Assembly (NCBI RefSeq): GCF_041296385.1
Contig: NW_027183981.1
Span: forward strand, 1,073,501 to 1,137,500
Source of the DNA: Aphelocoma coerulescens
Taxonomy: Eukaryota; Chordata; Aves; Passeriformes; Corvidae
Length of the DNA stretch: 64,000 nucleotides
Direction: 5' to 3'
The notes beneath the pieces are model-generated. The model saw only the letters and a list, made by a program, of their open reading frames with translations, was not told the origin of the DNA and made no database searches. The translations under genes and the position numbers were made by a program. Numbering within the stretch: the stretch's first letter is position 1; each line of letters begins with the position of its first letter. Positions 1 to 12,419 of this stretch are shown here, piece by piece.

Positions 1-405
1 GGCTGAGGGAGCTGGAAAGGGGCTCAGCCTGGAGCAAAGGAGGCTCAGGGGGGACCTTGTGGCTCTGCACAACTCCCTGACAGGAGGGGGCAGCTGAGGG
101 GGGGGGGGGGTCGGGCTCTGCTCCCAGGGAACAGGGACAGGAGGAGAGGGAACGGCCTCTGGCTGGGCCAGGGCAGTTTTAGGTTGGACATCGGGATGGA
201 TTTCTTCCTGAAAATGGTGGTCAGGCCTTTGCAGGAGCTGCCCAGGGAGGTTTGGAGTGCCCATCCCTGGAGGTGTCCAAGGAGGTCTGGATGTGGCACG
301 CAGGGCTCTGGGCTGGTTACAAGGTGGAGATCGGGCACAGCTTGGACTTGATGGTCTTGGAGGGCTTTTCCAACTGCAGTGATCCTGGGATTCTGGGACT
401 GTCCT
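1..405 (+). mobile_element. CR1 LINE, 3' end fragment
   Basis: The order of blocks matches the CR1 3' tail: the GGCTGAGGGAGCTGG start, the 'ggttggacatcgggatggatttcttcctg' region (190-210), the 'catccctggaggtgtcca' region near 260-285, and an ending in the CR1-type GATCCTGGGATTCTGGG repeat at about 380-400. The 62.1-62.5 kb CR1 in this window shows the same order. It is 5' truncated and non-coding. Identity is from recognition of the family tail; the exact 3' boundary is uncertain by about 10 bases. Confidence 0.85.
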
Positions 406-2640
406 GGAAAAATGCTTTTTGACTTTTTTTCCCATTTGAGGTTCTGTACTCAAGCTTCCAGTCCCCAGGGAGGTTCCCCATCCCACTGCCTCATGTCCAC
501 CCCCTGTCCCACAGACAGAACCATGGGGTGACACACGGGCTGTGGCACCGGTGCCCCTCCCTTGAACAGAAACTCTTCATAGATGAGACAGCAGTCAATA
601 GGAGCAGGAAAAAAATCCTTCCTTAAAAGCTGGGATAACTGTAGGGACAATTTCTCCACAGCTGAGACACATTCCCGAGGGAGGCAGGGACATTCCCAGT
701 TATTGGAGCTGGGTGGCCTGTCCAGCTCATTATCCCCATGCTCCTGGTGAACAACATCAGTGCACTTTGCACAAACTCTCTCCACATGGACAGCATCTGC
801 TGGATTCCATCCAGGTATTGGGATGGCTGATTGTTCTCCAGGTTGCTGTAAATTGCCTCCCCCATAGGTGATTCCCTTGGATCCTGGGTACATCCCTCAC
901 CAGGAGCTTGTAAAATCTTCCTCAAAGAGATTCCTGTTCTTCCCAGTGAGCAGGAGCTGCTTCCAGAGGCTGAGGACTGCTGCCCCATTCCCAATCCCAC
1001 CGTCAATGCCCATATCCCCAGCAAGGAATCCCCAGCTGGGCTCCATACCCTCAAATTCCTTACCCATGGCCCCAGTATCCAGCATTGGAGTAACCAGCTG
1101 AGGTTTGCTGTCCTACAGAGTGGCTGAAATCCTTTTGCATCTCTCCCAAGTTAGCCTGTGTTTCCATGGATCCTTCCTGGCTCCAGGGCAGCCAGTGCAG
1201 CCGAGGGCCATGGTCTGGTGTTTGTGTGTCTGGAGATGCAAAGCTGCCCTCTTCCCCTCCCTGGATGTGGAGCAGGGGCAGGATGGGCAGAGCTGGGGCT
1301 GGAGCTCCCTTGGTTCAAACCTCATGACACTTCCTCCCTCCTGAACTCGCTCAGGTTGAAGTCCCAGGCTGTTGGAAGTGACAACCTTCAGAGGGACCTG
1401 CCTGTGTTTCCCCACCTTGCCAGCCACGACTACACTGCTTTGGGGTGGGGCAAATCCCTGGGGGATCTTCCTAAAGAGTTGGTGAAACTTAGGAAAAGCT
1501 GCGAAACTCGTCTTGAGAAGCAACACCAGGAGGATTGTAGTTTCACAAGGACGTTCAAGACACTGAAGAATTGTTGGAATCAGGGAGAGCACACCTACGA
1601 TGGAGGCACAGGTGAGGCCGGTGCCATTCTGTGTCCTCTGCTGAAAACATCTTTGAGGACAAAAGGCAAAAAGTGAAATTGGGAATTGTCTCCATCCCCA
1701 AAGCAGAGGGATGGCCCAGCACAGAGCTCCAGCTCCTGAGGAAGATCAAGGACAGGATTTTACAGCACTTCCCAGAAGCCCCCCAGAAGCACAGCCACTG
1801 CAGCCCAAACCCAACCTTCACGATTCCAGCAGGAACAGGAACATGGCACAACCATAGAAACTGGTGGGGAGACCTGGCAAGGCACTGCTATGGCCAGAAA
1901 CTGTTCACCAGCCAGTTATCCCAGCCAAAGCAGTGCAACAGGACTGAGACCCCCTGCTCCTGTCCTGTCTCCTCCCCTCTCCCCCACACTGCAGCTACTG
2001 GGAACTGGAGGGCTCTGGGAAATATGGAAGGGAGATGTAAAATGCGGGGAGAACAGGGTCCTCTTTTCCCCCTGTGACCCACTTCCCCGTGGTCACAGCC
2101 TGAGGAGAATGGCCAGGCCAGAAACTGATTTGGAACCCGAGTGTGAAAAAATCCCATGGAAAGGATGACAGGAAAACCAGAAAGTTCCGAAGGTCCGTGC
2201 AGTCCAGCTCAGGGAGAAGAAGGGGCACAGTCCAGGACGGATCAGCTGCACCTCAGACCCCCCACGTCACTTCTTGAACCCATCCCTCTGTCAGACACCA
2301 AACCAGGAATATATCCATGTTCCAACAGTCTGCTGATCTGGAAACAGGAGCATGTCTGTGCAGAGCCCATGAACCCACAGTTGGGATCATCTGAAACAGC
2401 ACCTTTGGTGTCCAGGGGCTGGAAATGTCCCAGGGCCCCTCCAGGATCAATGCTCCTCAATTCCCCAACAAAGGAGGCGCAAAGCACAAACAGGCAAAAG
2501 GAAAATCTTCCAGGTCACTGCTGGCTCCTTGGGAAAATCCAGCGCAAACAGTCAGGGCAGGTGCCTGAAGTGTTTTCCCAGGTGCCCCACAACAGGTCCC
2601 TTCTGTGTGGTCAGTGTCCCGTGAGGAGGAAACATCTCCT
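406..2640. other. Intergenic, no recognised gene
   Basis: I see no recognisable exon chain here. The longest open frames are on the minus strand at 450-893 (147 codons, containing a Cys-rich stretch) and 1113-1592. Neither resembles a family I know and neither has supporting splice sites. They may be remnants of an old retroelement or chance frames. Confidence 0.4.
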
Positions 2641-3718
2641 GCAAATGTCACAGGGTGTCAGTGGAGAATGGAGGCCCCGGCAGCTCCCGGGAGCCCCAGG
2701 CAGGGACTGTCCCTGCTCTGTGTCCTCGGGGCTCACCCTGACAGGGGCCTCTGAGCGGGGATGGGAGCGAGGGACCCTCGGCTGGGAAGGTCAGCCCCAG
2801 CTCAGGGCCAGTGCTGGGCCGAGGGCAGGACAGGGCCATGGCTGGTGGCCAGGGGCGCTGCGGGAGCTGTGTCCCAGTGCCAGCCCAGTCTGGAGCCACA
2901 GCCCTGGGCTGGGGGCAGAGCCCCTGGGACCCCCGTGTGGGACAGCTCAGCAGAGCAGGATGGGGGGGATCCAGCAGGACACAGTGGCCCCGGGTGGGAC
3001 GGGGGGGCCGGGCAGGGGATCTTCCCCTGGGGGCCTGGAGCAGTTTGGGGCTGCAGTGCCGGGAACGGGCTGGAGCCGGGCCCCGCGGCCACCCCAGCAC
3101 TGCCCCAAGCCCAGCCCTGGTGTCCCAGGGCCACCATTCCCCAGCGCTCCCCAGAGCCTCCAGAGACTGCAGATCCCAGCCACCGGGCTGTTCCCATTGC
3201 CTGTGACCCCGCTGTCCTCCCACCTCCCCGTTTGCCCTGATCCCGGGGTCCTGGTGCCCCAGGCAGAGGGGTCAGTCCAGCCCCCCGTTCAGCCAAGGGG
3301 CTGGAGTGGGAACAGGGACAATTCTGCTCTGCCACGTGCCGGGTTTGGGGCTGGGCTCAGCTCTGGGATGTCCCCCAGGGAAAGCTCTGGGAGGGAAGGG
3401 GCAGCGGGAGATGAAGGATCTGGCTGTGGGGGCTGCAGGAGGATGGATGGTGTTGGAGTGGGGGTTGTCCCCACAGGGTCCCCAGCTGCCTTTGGCTCCC
3501 AGCCCGCCCCCCTTGGCCCCCGCAGGTGCCTGGGCCCTTCCAGGGGCCGCTGCCCCGTGCAGGAAGCTGGAGGGATGCCGGGCAAGGGGGCTGGATGCGT
3601 GCCGCAGGTGGGATGGACTCTGTGCCAGGGCCGGGCTTGTGGCCAGGGCTGGGGGCTGTGGCAAGCCGGGCTTTGGCCTGGGGGCTGTCGGGGAGGGCGC
3701 AGGGAGGAGTCCCGGCAG
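2641..3718. other. GC-rich upstream flank
   Basis: Very G+C-rich sequence with many chance open frames on both strands, including a 522-codon frame at 2156-3724. Low-complexity composition (Gly, Pro, Ala, Arg) and lack of any domain argue against coding. It probably carries upstream regulatory sequence of the secreted-protein gene that starts at 3779. Confidence 0.4.
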
Positions 3719-3726
3719 GGATAAAG
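3719..3726 (+). promoter_or_regulatory. TATA-like box of the 3779 gene
   Basis: The sequence GGGATAAAGG lies about 55 bases upstream of the initiator ATG at 3779. This would place transcription start near 3745-3755 and give a 5' UTR of about 30 bases. Confidence 0.45.
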
Positions 3727-3778
3727 GTGCTCCTGGCCCGCTGCAGCCTCAGCCAGCGCTGCCCGCTCCAAGAGGAAG

Positions 3779-5784
3779 ATGAAGGTGGCTGTGCTCGGCG
3801 TGGCCCTGCTCTTCTCCATCCTGCTGTGCTTCCCAGCACAGACCGAGGTGAGGCTCCAAGGCCACGGGGTGGGCTCGGGGCTGGGGGCTCTTCCCAATCC
3901 AGGGGCTCCGCCGGGCTCCCCGGCCCCGGGCGGTGCCGCTTTCTCCTTCCCACGATTCCCTCTGTCCTTCCCCTTCCCGCAATTAAACTCCTGGTGCCAG
4001 AGCCCGGCTTCCCCACGGGATGGTCGGACCCGGCTCCTCCCTGGGACGGCCCCACCACTTTCCCGTCCGGCTCCCCCCAAATCCCGTTCCGTGTCCCCCC
4101 ATCCCATCCTCTCGGTCTCCTCGAGCATCTCCCCAGCATCTCCTCTGTTTCCCGCCCAAGGACAAAGGCCAACCCCAAACTAGGATGAAGTGGGACCAAG
4201 AGGTCCAAACTCATTAAAGCACAGAATAGGCTGAACTTGGCCAAACTGGGCTGGACTGGTCCAGTCCCAAGCCAGGCTGAACTGGCACCAACTGGGAAAT
4301 TCTTCCCCACCCCGCCCTGGATGATTCCCAGGGTCTTCTATCCAGTGTTTCCCCTCAGTCCACTGCCTTTCACCCTGCAGTGTGTCCCCAAATCCCCTGG
4401 CAACCCCTGCTCAGAGCAGGGGACAGCCATGAGCCGGGGGGGCTGGGGACACCTGTGTCCCCCCCCAGCCCCACAAGGGCCAATCCTGACCAACGTTTTG
4501 CTCTCCTTCCCCAGGCCACCTTTGATGGCAGTGGTGGAACTGTATGTGTCGGGGTAAGTGCTGGAGTTGGGTGCACCAGTGTGGGAACTGGGGGGCAGTT
4601 TGGTCGCCCCCAGCCTTTACTAGGACTGGGGACACCCCAGTGACCGGTGACATCTCATGGTCTCTCCACAGGAAGCTGGTGGCTTTAGCAATGGCCAGGT
4701 GGGTACCCTGAGTTCTTCTCCTGGGCCCAGGCCCTCCCCTCTCATGGCCATGGGCATCCCAGTGCACCCCAGTGCATGCCAGCACACCACAGAGCTTCCT
4801 AAGGCTGCACATTCCCCAGGGTGCCCATTGCATTCCCACCCTTCCCAGTGCACCCCAGTCAACCCCAAAGAGCATCATGCCCAGCCCATTTCCTCTCCTC
4901 TTTCCCTCCAGTGCTTTCCCTTTCTCTTTGGCCATGACAGTGGTGTCCCCAAGTCCCCCTCCTTGACTCCCACTCCCAAACTCATCAATTTTGGTCCTCT
5001 GTCCCCGCTTTCTCCTGTCCCCACTCACCCCCCACTTCAGCCCCCATGCCCCCCCCCCCCACTGGAATTCCTGCCTCCCCACCCACATTCCCCAGCCCCA
5101 TCCCTTGGGGCCCCTAGTTCCCCCCAGTTCACTGTCTTTGAGGCCTCCAAGTCCCACTCCGTTCCCCTCGTCCTTGGAGGCCCCGAATTCCCCTCGCTCT
5201 CCTTGTCTCCATCCCCACCGTGGTCCCTGCAGGAACAGGGATCAGGTGAGACTGGCTGGAGTGGGACTGGGGGGAGCAGAAGGGATTTTCCCCCTCAGAC
5301 CGGGGGCTTGGGGACACCTGTGACCCCCCGAGCCCCACAAGGGCCAATCCAGACGAAACCTTTGCTCTGCTTCTGCAGCTGGGCGTAGTAGGAGGCCTAG
5401 GTGGATGCCTTGAGGTAAGTCCTGGAACTGGGGCACCAGTGTGGGAACTGGAGGCCAGTTGGGTCCCCCCATGCCTTGCTGGGACCGGGGACACTCCAGT
5501 GACCAGTGACATCTCCTCATCTCTCTACAGACAAAGAAAGGCACCCAGCGAGTGAAGCAGTCTGAGGTGGGTATCCGGAGTTCTGCTGGGCCCAGAGCCT
5601 CCCCTGTCATGGTCATGACCCTCCAGGGCATCCCAGTGCATGCCAGTACACCCCACTGTGCCTCAGCACACCCCGGCATGCGCCAGTATCTCCCAACATG
5701 CCCCAGTATCCTCCGGTGTTGCTCTAACCCCGTCTTTCTCTCCACCCCCTCGTGGCTGAGCAGGTGGAGCTTCTGCGGGAGTGA
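3779..5784 (+). CDS. Small secreted protein of six micro-exons, unrecognised family
   Basis: Six exons with clean AG/GT borders: 3779-3847, 4515-4553, 4672-4698, 5379-5414, 5531-5566 and 5764-5784 (TGA). Their coding lengths are 69, 39, 27, 36, 36 and 18 plus stop, all multiples of three, all phase 0, so any exon could be skipped without a frame change. The predicted product is 75 aa. It starts with a typical signal peptide (MKVAVLGVALLFSILLCFPA, cleavage near residues 20-22). The mature part of about 53 aa is Gly-rich with two Cys (one in exon 2, one in exon 4) and a basic/acidic C-terminus. A further intron appears to split the 3' UTR (exon end about 5812, acceptor 6232), followed by AATAAA at 6350. 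I do not recognise the family; a small secreted peptide (antimicrobial, structural or signalling) would fit. Exons 2-3 and 4-5 arose by tandem duplication. Confidence 0.65.
4410..5650 (+). repeat. Tandem duplication of an exon pair with its introns
   Basis: The block around exons 2-3 (about 4440-4770) and the block around exons 4-5 (about 5300-5650) align along their length. Shared landmarks are 'agccccacaagggccaatcc' before the first exon, GTAAGT donors followed by 'caccagtgtgggaactgg', 'gtgaccagtgacatctc' before the second exon, and 'catcccagtgca' after it. The exons themselves have diverged far more than the intron flanks. Confidence 0.75.
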
Positions 5785-6349
5785 TGCCCGGCTGCCCCTC
5801 TGGATGCCCCGGTGAGAAGTCTTGGGGGGTCTCCAGCCCCACAAAAGATCCTCGGGGGCCAGGGCGGATCCCTGAGCCCTCTGGGGTGGGCAGAGCTTGA
5901 GGATGGCAGAGGGGCGTGGCAGAGGCTGTCCCTGATCCGTGTCCCGGGGTTAGGTGGACAGAGCTGTCCCCAAGTCTTCTTTGCACTGGGGGGCTCTGGG
6001 GACACCCAGTGCCCCTGTGGGAGCAGGGAGGGCTCTGGGAGGTTTTGGGGAATTCCAGGGTGAGGGGCTCTGGGAGCCACAAGGATCTCAGGAGCCAAGT
6101 CCTGTCCCAGGTATATCCGGGGCTCCAAATCCCTTCTCCTGCAGCAGGTCCCTGCAGAGAGAGGGGTGGGGACAAGGCCCCTCTTGTGTCGCAGTGGACA
6201 CTGGGGGTCATGATTTGGGCTCTGTCTTTCAGGCCTGGAACTGGTGGTGACACTTGCGTCCTGTCCCCCTCCAGCGACACGAAGAGATGATCATCCCTGG
6301 ATAACCCCCCTGATCCCCTGGGAGCCCTGGGAATTTCCCTGGAGTAATC

Positions 6350-6355
6350 AATAAA
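6350..6355 (+). terminator. Poly(A) signal AATAAA
   Basis: A canonical AATAAA closes a short 3' UTR exon that begins after an AG at 6231-6232. It is the natural 3' end of the micro-exon secreted-protein gene. Confidence 0.6.
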
Positions 6356-6370
6356 CCCCTACAGCAAAGC

Positions 6371-6735
6371 AACTCTGTGTGTCCCTGTGTGTGTTCCAAT
6401 GTCCCTGTGTCCTGGTGTGTGTCCCTGTGTCCCTGTGCATGCTCCCGTGTCCCTGTGTGTTCCTGTGTCCCTGTGCGTGTTCCTGTGTCCCTGTGCATGT
6501 TCCTGTGTCCCTGTGTGTGTCCCTGTGTCCCTGTGCATGTTCCTGTGTCACTGTGCATGTTCCTGTGTCCCTGTGTGTGTCCCTGTGTCCCTGTGCATGC
6601 TCCCGTGTCCCTGTGCATGTTCCTGTGTCCATGTGTGTGTTCCTGTGTCCCTGTGCATGTTCCTGTGTCCACGTGTGTGTTCCCGTGTCCCTGTGTGTTC
6701 CCGTGTCCCTGTGTGTGTTCCTGTGTCCCTCTCTC
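6371..6735 (+). repeat. 20-bp minisatellite
   Basis: About 18 imperfect copies of CTGTGTCCCTGTGCATGTTC and variants. All three forward frames are open and read as Cys/Pro/Val repeats, which is a by-product of the unit and not evidence of a gene. Confidence 0.9.
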
Positions 6736-6739
6736 AACC

Positions 6740-8276
<1,537 letters not shown>

Positions 8277-8282
8277 TAGCAG

Positions 8283-8990
8283 GGGAGGCCTTCATCATCA
8301 CCATCATCTTCATCACCACAGCCACCCACATCATCACCCTCATCCCCCACATCATCAGCAGCATCATCACCCACACCTCCATCATCATCACCCAACACCA
8401 TCAACACCATCACCACAACACCAACAGCACCATCATCACTGTCATCTTCTTCATCATCACCTTCCTCTTCACCACCCACACCTCCATCATCATCACCCAA
8501 CACCATCAACACCATCACCACAACACCAACAGCACCATCATCACTGTCATCTTCTTCATCATCACCTTCCTCTTCATCACCCACACCATTGACACCATCA
8601 CCATGACACTACTCACACCATCATCATGGCCATCATCATCACCACGTACCTCATCTTCATCACTCACGCTGTCAGCCACACTATGGTGAACTCCATCACC
8701 AACACCATCATCACCACCGTCAGCTCCAACACAACCATCACCACTCAACACAATAAACACCATCACCATGACACTGACAACACCATCATCATCACCACCA
8801 CCACTGTCACCATCATCGTCATTACTATCATCCACACGCCACCATCACCTCCGTTATCATCACCCAACACCATCCTCATCAACATTTCATCACTTAACAC
8901 CATGATCATCACCACCACCACCACCACCATCTTCATCACCCAACTCCATCGTTATCATCACATGACTACCACCACCATCCCTTCCATGAC
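8283..8990 (+). repeat. CAT/CAC microsatellite with 105-bp higher-order unit
   Basis: Long (CAT)n/(CAC)n-type array between two SERCA-like exons. A 105-bp unit is tandemly duplicated (landmark CCTCCATCATCATCACCCAA at 8376 and 8481). Reading frames through it give His/Thr/Ile runs and should not be called coding. Confidence 0.9.
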
Positions 8991-9240
8991 GCCCCCGTGT
9001 TCCCTCAGTGTGTCCCCCCATGTCCTCCCCCACCCCTCTCTCCCACCCTCCATCCCCTGTCCATGTCCTGCTGTGTGCCCCACCCCCATGGTGACCCCCA
9101 GATGTCCCTGATGTACCCCCCAGCCTCTTGGGAGAACCAATCCCCAGCCCAGATGTCTCCCACCACCATGTCCCCTGTGTCCACACCCCATGTCCCCCTA
9201 CGTCCTGGTGGTGTCCCTCATCCCCCTGTCCCCCCCCAGG

Positions 9241-9330
9241 GTGACCAACCGCTTAATGTCCCTCCCAACCTGTTGGAGAACCAGATGTTGCTCTGGGTAA
9301 ACATCTGGCTGATGGGCTCCATCCATCCTC
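9241..9330 (+). pseudogene. Duplicate of a SERCA exon
   Basis: This block repeats the start of the 9424 exon. After a CAG it reads 'cctgttggagaaccag' and then the 'aacatctggctgatgggctccatc' segment ([10 protein letters not shown]), and then the similarity stops. It lies 180 bp upstream of the better copy, so it is a partial tandem exon duplication that is itself truncated. Confidence 0.65.
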
Positions 9331-9559
9331 TGTTCCCACCGTGTCCCCCCATGTCCCTCCCCATGATGACCTCTCAATTGCTCCCCCCATGGTGATCCCC
9401 CAATGTCCCCATGTCCCCCACAGCCTGTCAGAGAACCAGTCGCTGGCCTAGATGCCACGCTGGGTGAACATCTGGCTCATGGGCTCCATCTGCCTCTCCA
9501 TGCCCCTGCCCTTCGTCATCCTCTCCATCAACCCCCTGCGTGTCAGAGGGAGACACAGG

Positions 9560-10070
9560 AGGGACACGGGGCAGGATGGCCACCAGGACGGTGGCCATGG
9601 GGCTGGTGGCCATGGGGTTGGTGGTCATCAAGAGGGCGGTCATGGGGAGATTGATGGCCTTGGGGGGGCTGGTGGCCATCAATATTATGGTCATAGGGGT
9701 TGGTGGCCACCAAGATGGTGGCCATGGAGAGACGGTTGATGGCCTTTGGGGCGGTCATCATGGGGCTGGTGGGCATCAAGATGTGGGTCTGGTGGCCATG
9801 GGGAGGTGGTGGCTATAGGGATTGGGGCGGTGGCCATGGAGGGGTTGGTTGCCATCAGAGTTGGTGGCTGTGGAGTTGGTGGCCATAAGGCTGGTGGCCA
9901 TGGTGTCTGGTGGCCAGGGAAGGGGTGGGGGTTGGTGGCCACAGGGGTGCTGAACATGGGTCTGGTGGCCATGAGTGTGGAGTCTGTGGCCATGGATATT
10001 GGGGTGGTGGCCATTGGGTTTGGTGGCCATGGGGTTTGGGTTGCTGGCCAAGGGGTTCCACCCTTTGTCC
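9560..10070 (+). repeat. GGTGGCCAT minisatellite
   Basis: Dozens of imperfect GGTGGCCATGGGG/GGTTGGTGGCCAT units fill the gap between the second and third SERCA-like exons. Frames are open on both strands only because of unit composition. Confidence 0.9.
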
Positions 10071-10209
10071 CCCGATGTCCCCCCCGATGATGCTCAAGCT
10101 GACGCTGCTGTCACTGATGCCACATTGGCTGATGGTGCTCAAGATCTCGTTCCCCATCATCCTCCTGGGCAAGACCCTCAAGTTCATCGCCAGGAACTAC
10201 CTGGAGGGG

Positions 10210-11230
10210 GAGGGAAGGGGCAGGACCTGTCCCCATGTCCCCACAGCCCTGTGTCCCACCATCCCCAATCCTCCCATTCCCATGGCCCCGTGTCCCACCC
10301 GAACCCTGCCTTCTGCTCATGGGTCACCTCCGTGGTCACCTTTAGGGTCCATGGTCAGCTCCATCTCCTCCCTGCCCCCTCTCTCTCCCTTCCTGTGCCC
10401 CTTTGATCACCTCCAGCTGGTCTTGACCATCTCCATGTCCCCACCACCATCTCCCTGTCCCCTCGTCATGTCCCACCACCACGTCCTGTTCACCTTGAAC
10501 ATCCCCATATCCCCCCTTCACGTCCTCCCCACGTCCCCACCACCCTCTGCACATGACACTGCCCATCTCCGTGTCCTCAGTTCCACCTTCCTGTCTCCTC
10601 CACCTCCTCCCTGTCCCCTCCATATGTGCCACCACCATGTCCTGGTCACCTCCACAATCTCCAGGTATCCTTGACCCTGTCTCCTCCTTCCCTGCTCCCC
10701 CCACCATCTCCTGGTCCCCTCAACCATCTGATCCCTTGTCCCACCACCATCCCCATGTCCCCACCACCACCTCCAGGTGACATTGACCATCTCTGTGTCA
10801 CCTCCACAATCTGCTGTCACCGTGACCATCTCCTGCTGGTTACCACCCCCATCCCCATGACCCCACCACCATCTCCATGTCCTCTCCATGTCCCCAGCTC
10901 CATGTCTGGGTCCCATCTTGTCCCTGTCCCCACTGTCATCTCCATGTCCCCTCTGCTGCCCCCTCCACCACAGCCTGGTCACCTCCATCTCCTCCCTGTC
11001 CCCCCCACCGCGTATCCCTTTGGTCCCCTCTCCCCCCCCATCTCCATCTTCTCTCCTCAGCCCAACCTTGTCCCGCCCCTCGGCCCCGGCCCCGCCCACA
11101 GGAACACCCCTGCCACTGTCACCTCCTGTCACCCCCATGTGTCAGTCACCCCCCGACGCCACCGTAACCCCCCCGCGTGACATCGATGGGGTGGGGGAGG
11201 GGCTGAATGGGGGGGCCAGGTTGTCACCCG
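10210..11230 (+). repeat. CCACCATCTCCATGTCC-type low-complexity array
   Basis: Imperfect repeats of 'caccaccatctccatgtccc' and 'tgacc(at)ctcc' follow the last SERCA-like block. No exon is visible. The array ends in GC-rich unique sequence at about 11000-11230. Confidence 0.75.
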
Positions 11231-11327
11231 GTGTCACCTGATGTGACTCCCCCAGTGCCCCCCGGTCATGGGGCGCCTCTCCAAGCGTCCCCTAAAGCCC
11301 CCCCCCCGGCCTCGCTCAGTTATTGTC

Positions 11328-11333
11328 AATAAA
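11328..11333 (+). terminator. Poly(A) signal AATAAA
   Basis: AATAAA in 'ttgtcaataaagggaa', preceded by an acceptor-like CCCCCAG at about 11255. It lies upstream of the QPRT CCAAT/GC-box region, so it would serve the upstream SERCA-like locus if anything. Confidence 0.4.
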
Positions 11334-11399
11334 GGGAATTTCCCCTCCCCCACCCCAAACCGCCTGGGGGATTTTTTGGGGGGTGGGCGCCCCTGGGGC

Positions 11400-11512
11400 A
11401 GCCAATCACAGCCCGGTGGAGGTGTTGGGGCGAGGCGGGCCACGCCCCCCCAGGTAAGAACCCCCCCGACCCCCACGGCGGGCCTCAGTCGCCTCCAACT
11501 CTCGACAGGTCA
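11400..11512 (+). promoter_or_regulatory. QPRT promoter and non-coding first exon
   Basis: A CCAAT box (11402-11406) and a GC box (CCACGCCCCCC, about 11440) precede a perfect donor CAG|GTAAGA at 11453/11454. A second possible donor ACAG|GTCAGT lies at 11508. Either would splice a 5' UTR exon to the acceptor TGCCCAG at 12401-12407, twelve bases before the QPRT ATG. TATA-less and GC-rich, as expected for a housekeeping gene. Confidence 0.5.
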
Positions 11513-11689
11513 GTGGAGCGCCCCTCCCCCACTTGGGGGTCTCGGGAAGGGAAGGGGGGAGGGGCGGGTGATGTGGCCCGTCCGGACCGGACTTTGGACC
11601 CCCTGGGTTGGGGGAAGGGGCACGAGGGGGGCAGGGGGGACCCACATTCGGGGGCAGGGGGACCCACATTTGATCTCCTTCCTGGGCTC

Positions 11690-12370
11690 CCAAATCCACC
11701 CCAGGACCCCAATAACCCCCAAAATCCCTCCTGCACCCAAAACTCTTCTCCAAAACCCCCTTAGGACCCCAATATCCCCTCCAGGACCTTCCTAGGACCC
11801 CCAGGCTTCCCCCAGGACTCGCCCAAAATCCCCTTCCCAGGATCCAATAACCTCCCAAACGGCCCCAAGAACCCCTCCCCAGGACCCCCATATCTCCTCA
11901 AGGACCTTCCTGGGACCCTCAAAACCCCTGAAGATCCCCCCCAAAAGTTTACTAAGGAGCCACAAGGACCCCTCCCAAAATTCCCCCAGAGACCCCAATA
12001 TCCCCCACAGCCCCTCAAGACCGCCCCAGATTTCCCCTTCAGCACCTCAATAACCCCCAAATCCCCTCCAGACCCAAGTATCTCCCTGAAAGTCCTCCCC
12101 GGAGCCGTCTCCCCTCAAGGATCCTCCTGGGACCCTCAAACACCCCAGCATGCCCTCAAAATTCCCCACAAGGATCCCCGCATCCCCCAATCCCCCCCCC
12201 CCAAGACCAACCCAAATTTCCCCCTCAACACCCCAGTAACTCCCCAGATCCCCTCCAGACCCAAATATATCCCTGAAAATTCCCCCGCGGACCCCAGTAT
12301 CCTCTCAGGGAGCCTCCTAGGACCCCAATAAGCCCCCCAAGACCCCTCCCCAGGGCCCCACATTCCCCTC
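11690..12370 (+). repeat. CCCCAGGACCCCAATA-type intron minisatellite
   Basis: Imperfect units of about 30-40 bp (AGGACCCCAATAACCCCCAAA and similar) fill the intron upstream of the first QPRT coding exon. No coding content is visible. Confidence 0.75.
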
Positions 12371-12419
12371 CGCAGGCCCCCAGTGACGCCCCTGTCGCTC
12401 TGCCCAGGCCCCCCGGAGC

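Noticed and set aside
2156..3724. 522-codon forward open frame
   Set aside because: Composition is driven by GC content (Gly, Pro, Arg, Ser), overlaps equally long frames on the other strand, and has no domain or splice logic.
3289..4310. 279- and 317-codon minus-strand frames over exon 1 of the secreted-peptide gene
   Set aside because: Shadow frames in GC-rich DNA; the + strand has promoter, signal peptide and splice sites.
8283..8990. CRISPR-like regular repeats
   Set aside because: Simple-sequence array in a vertebrate genome; no spacers of uniform length and no cas genes.
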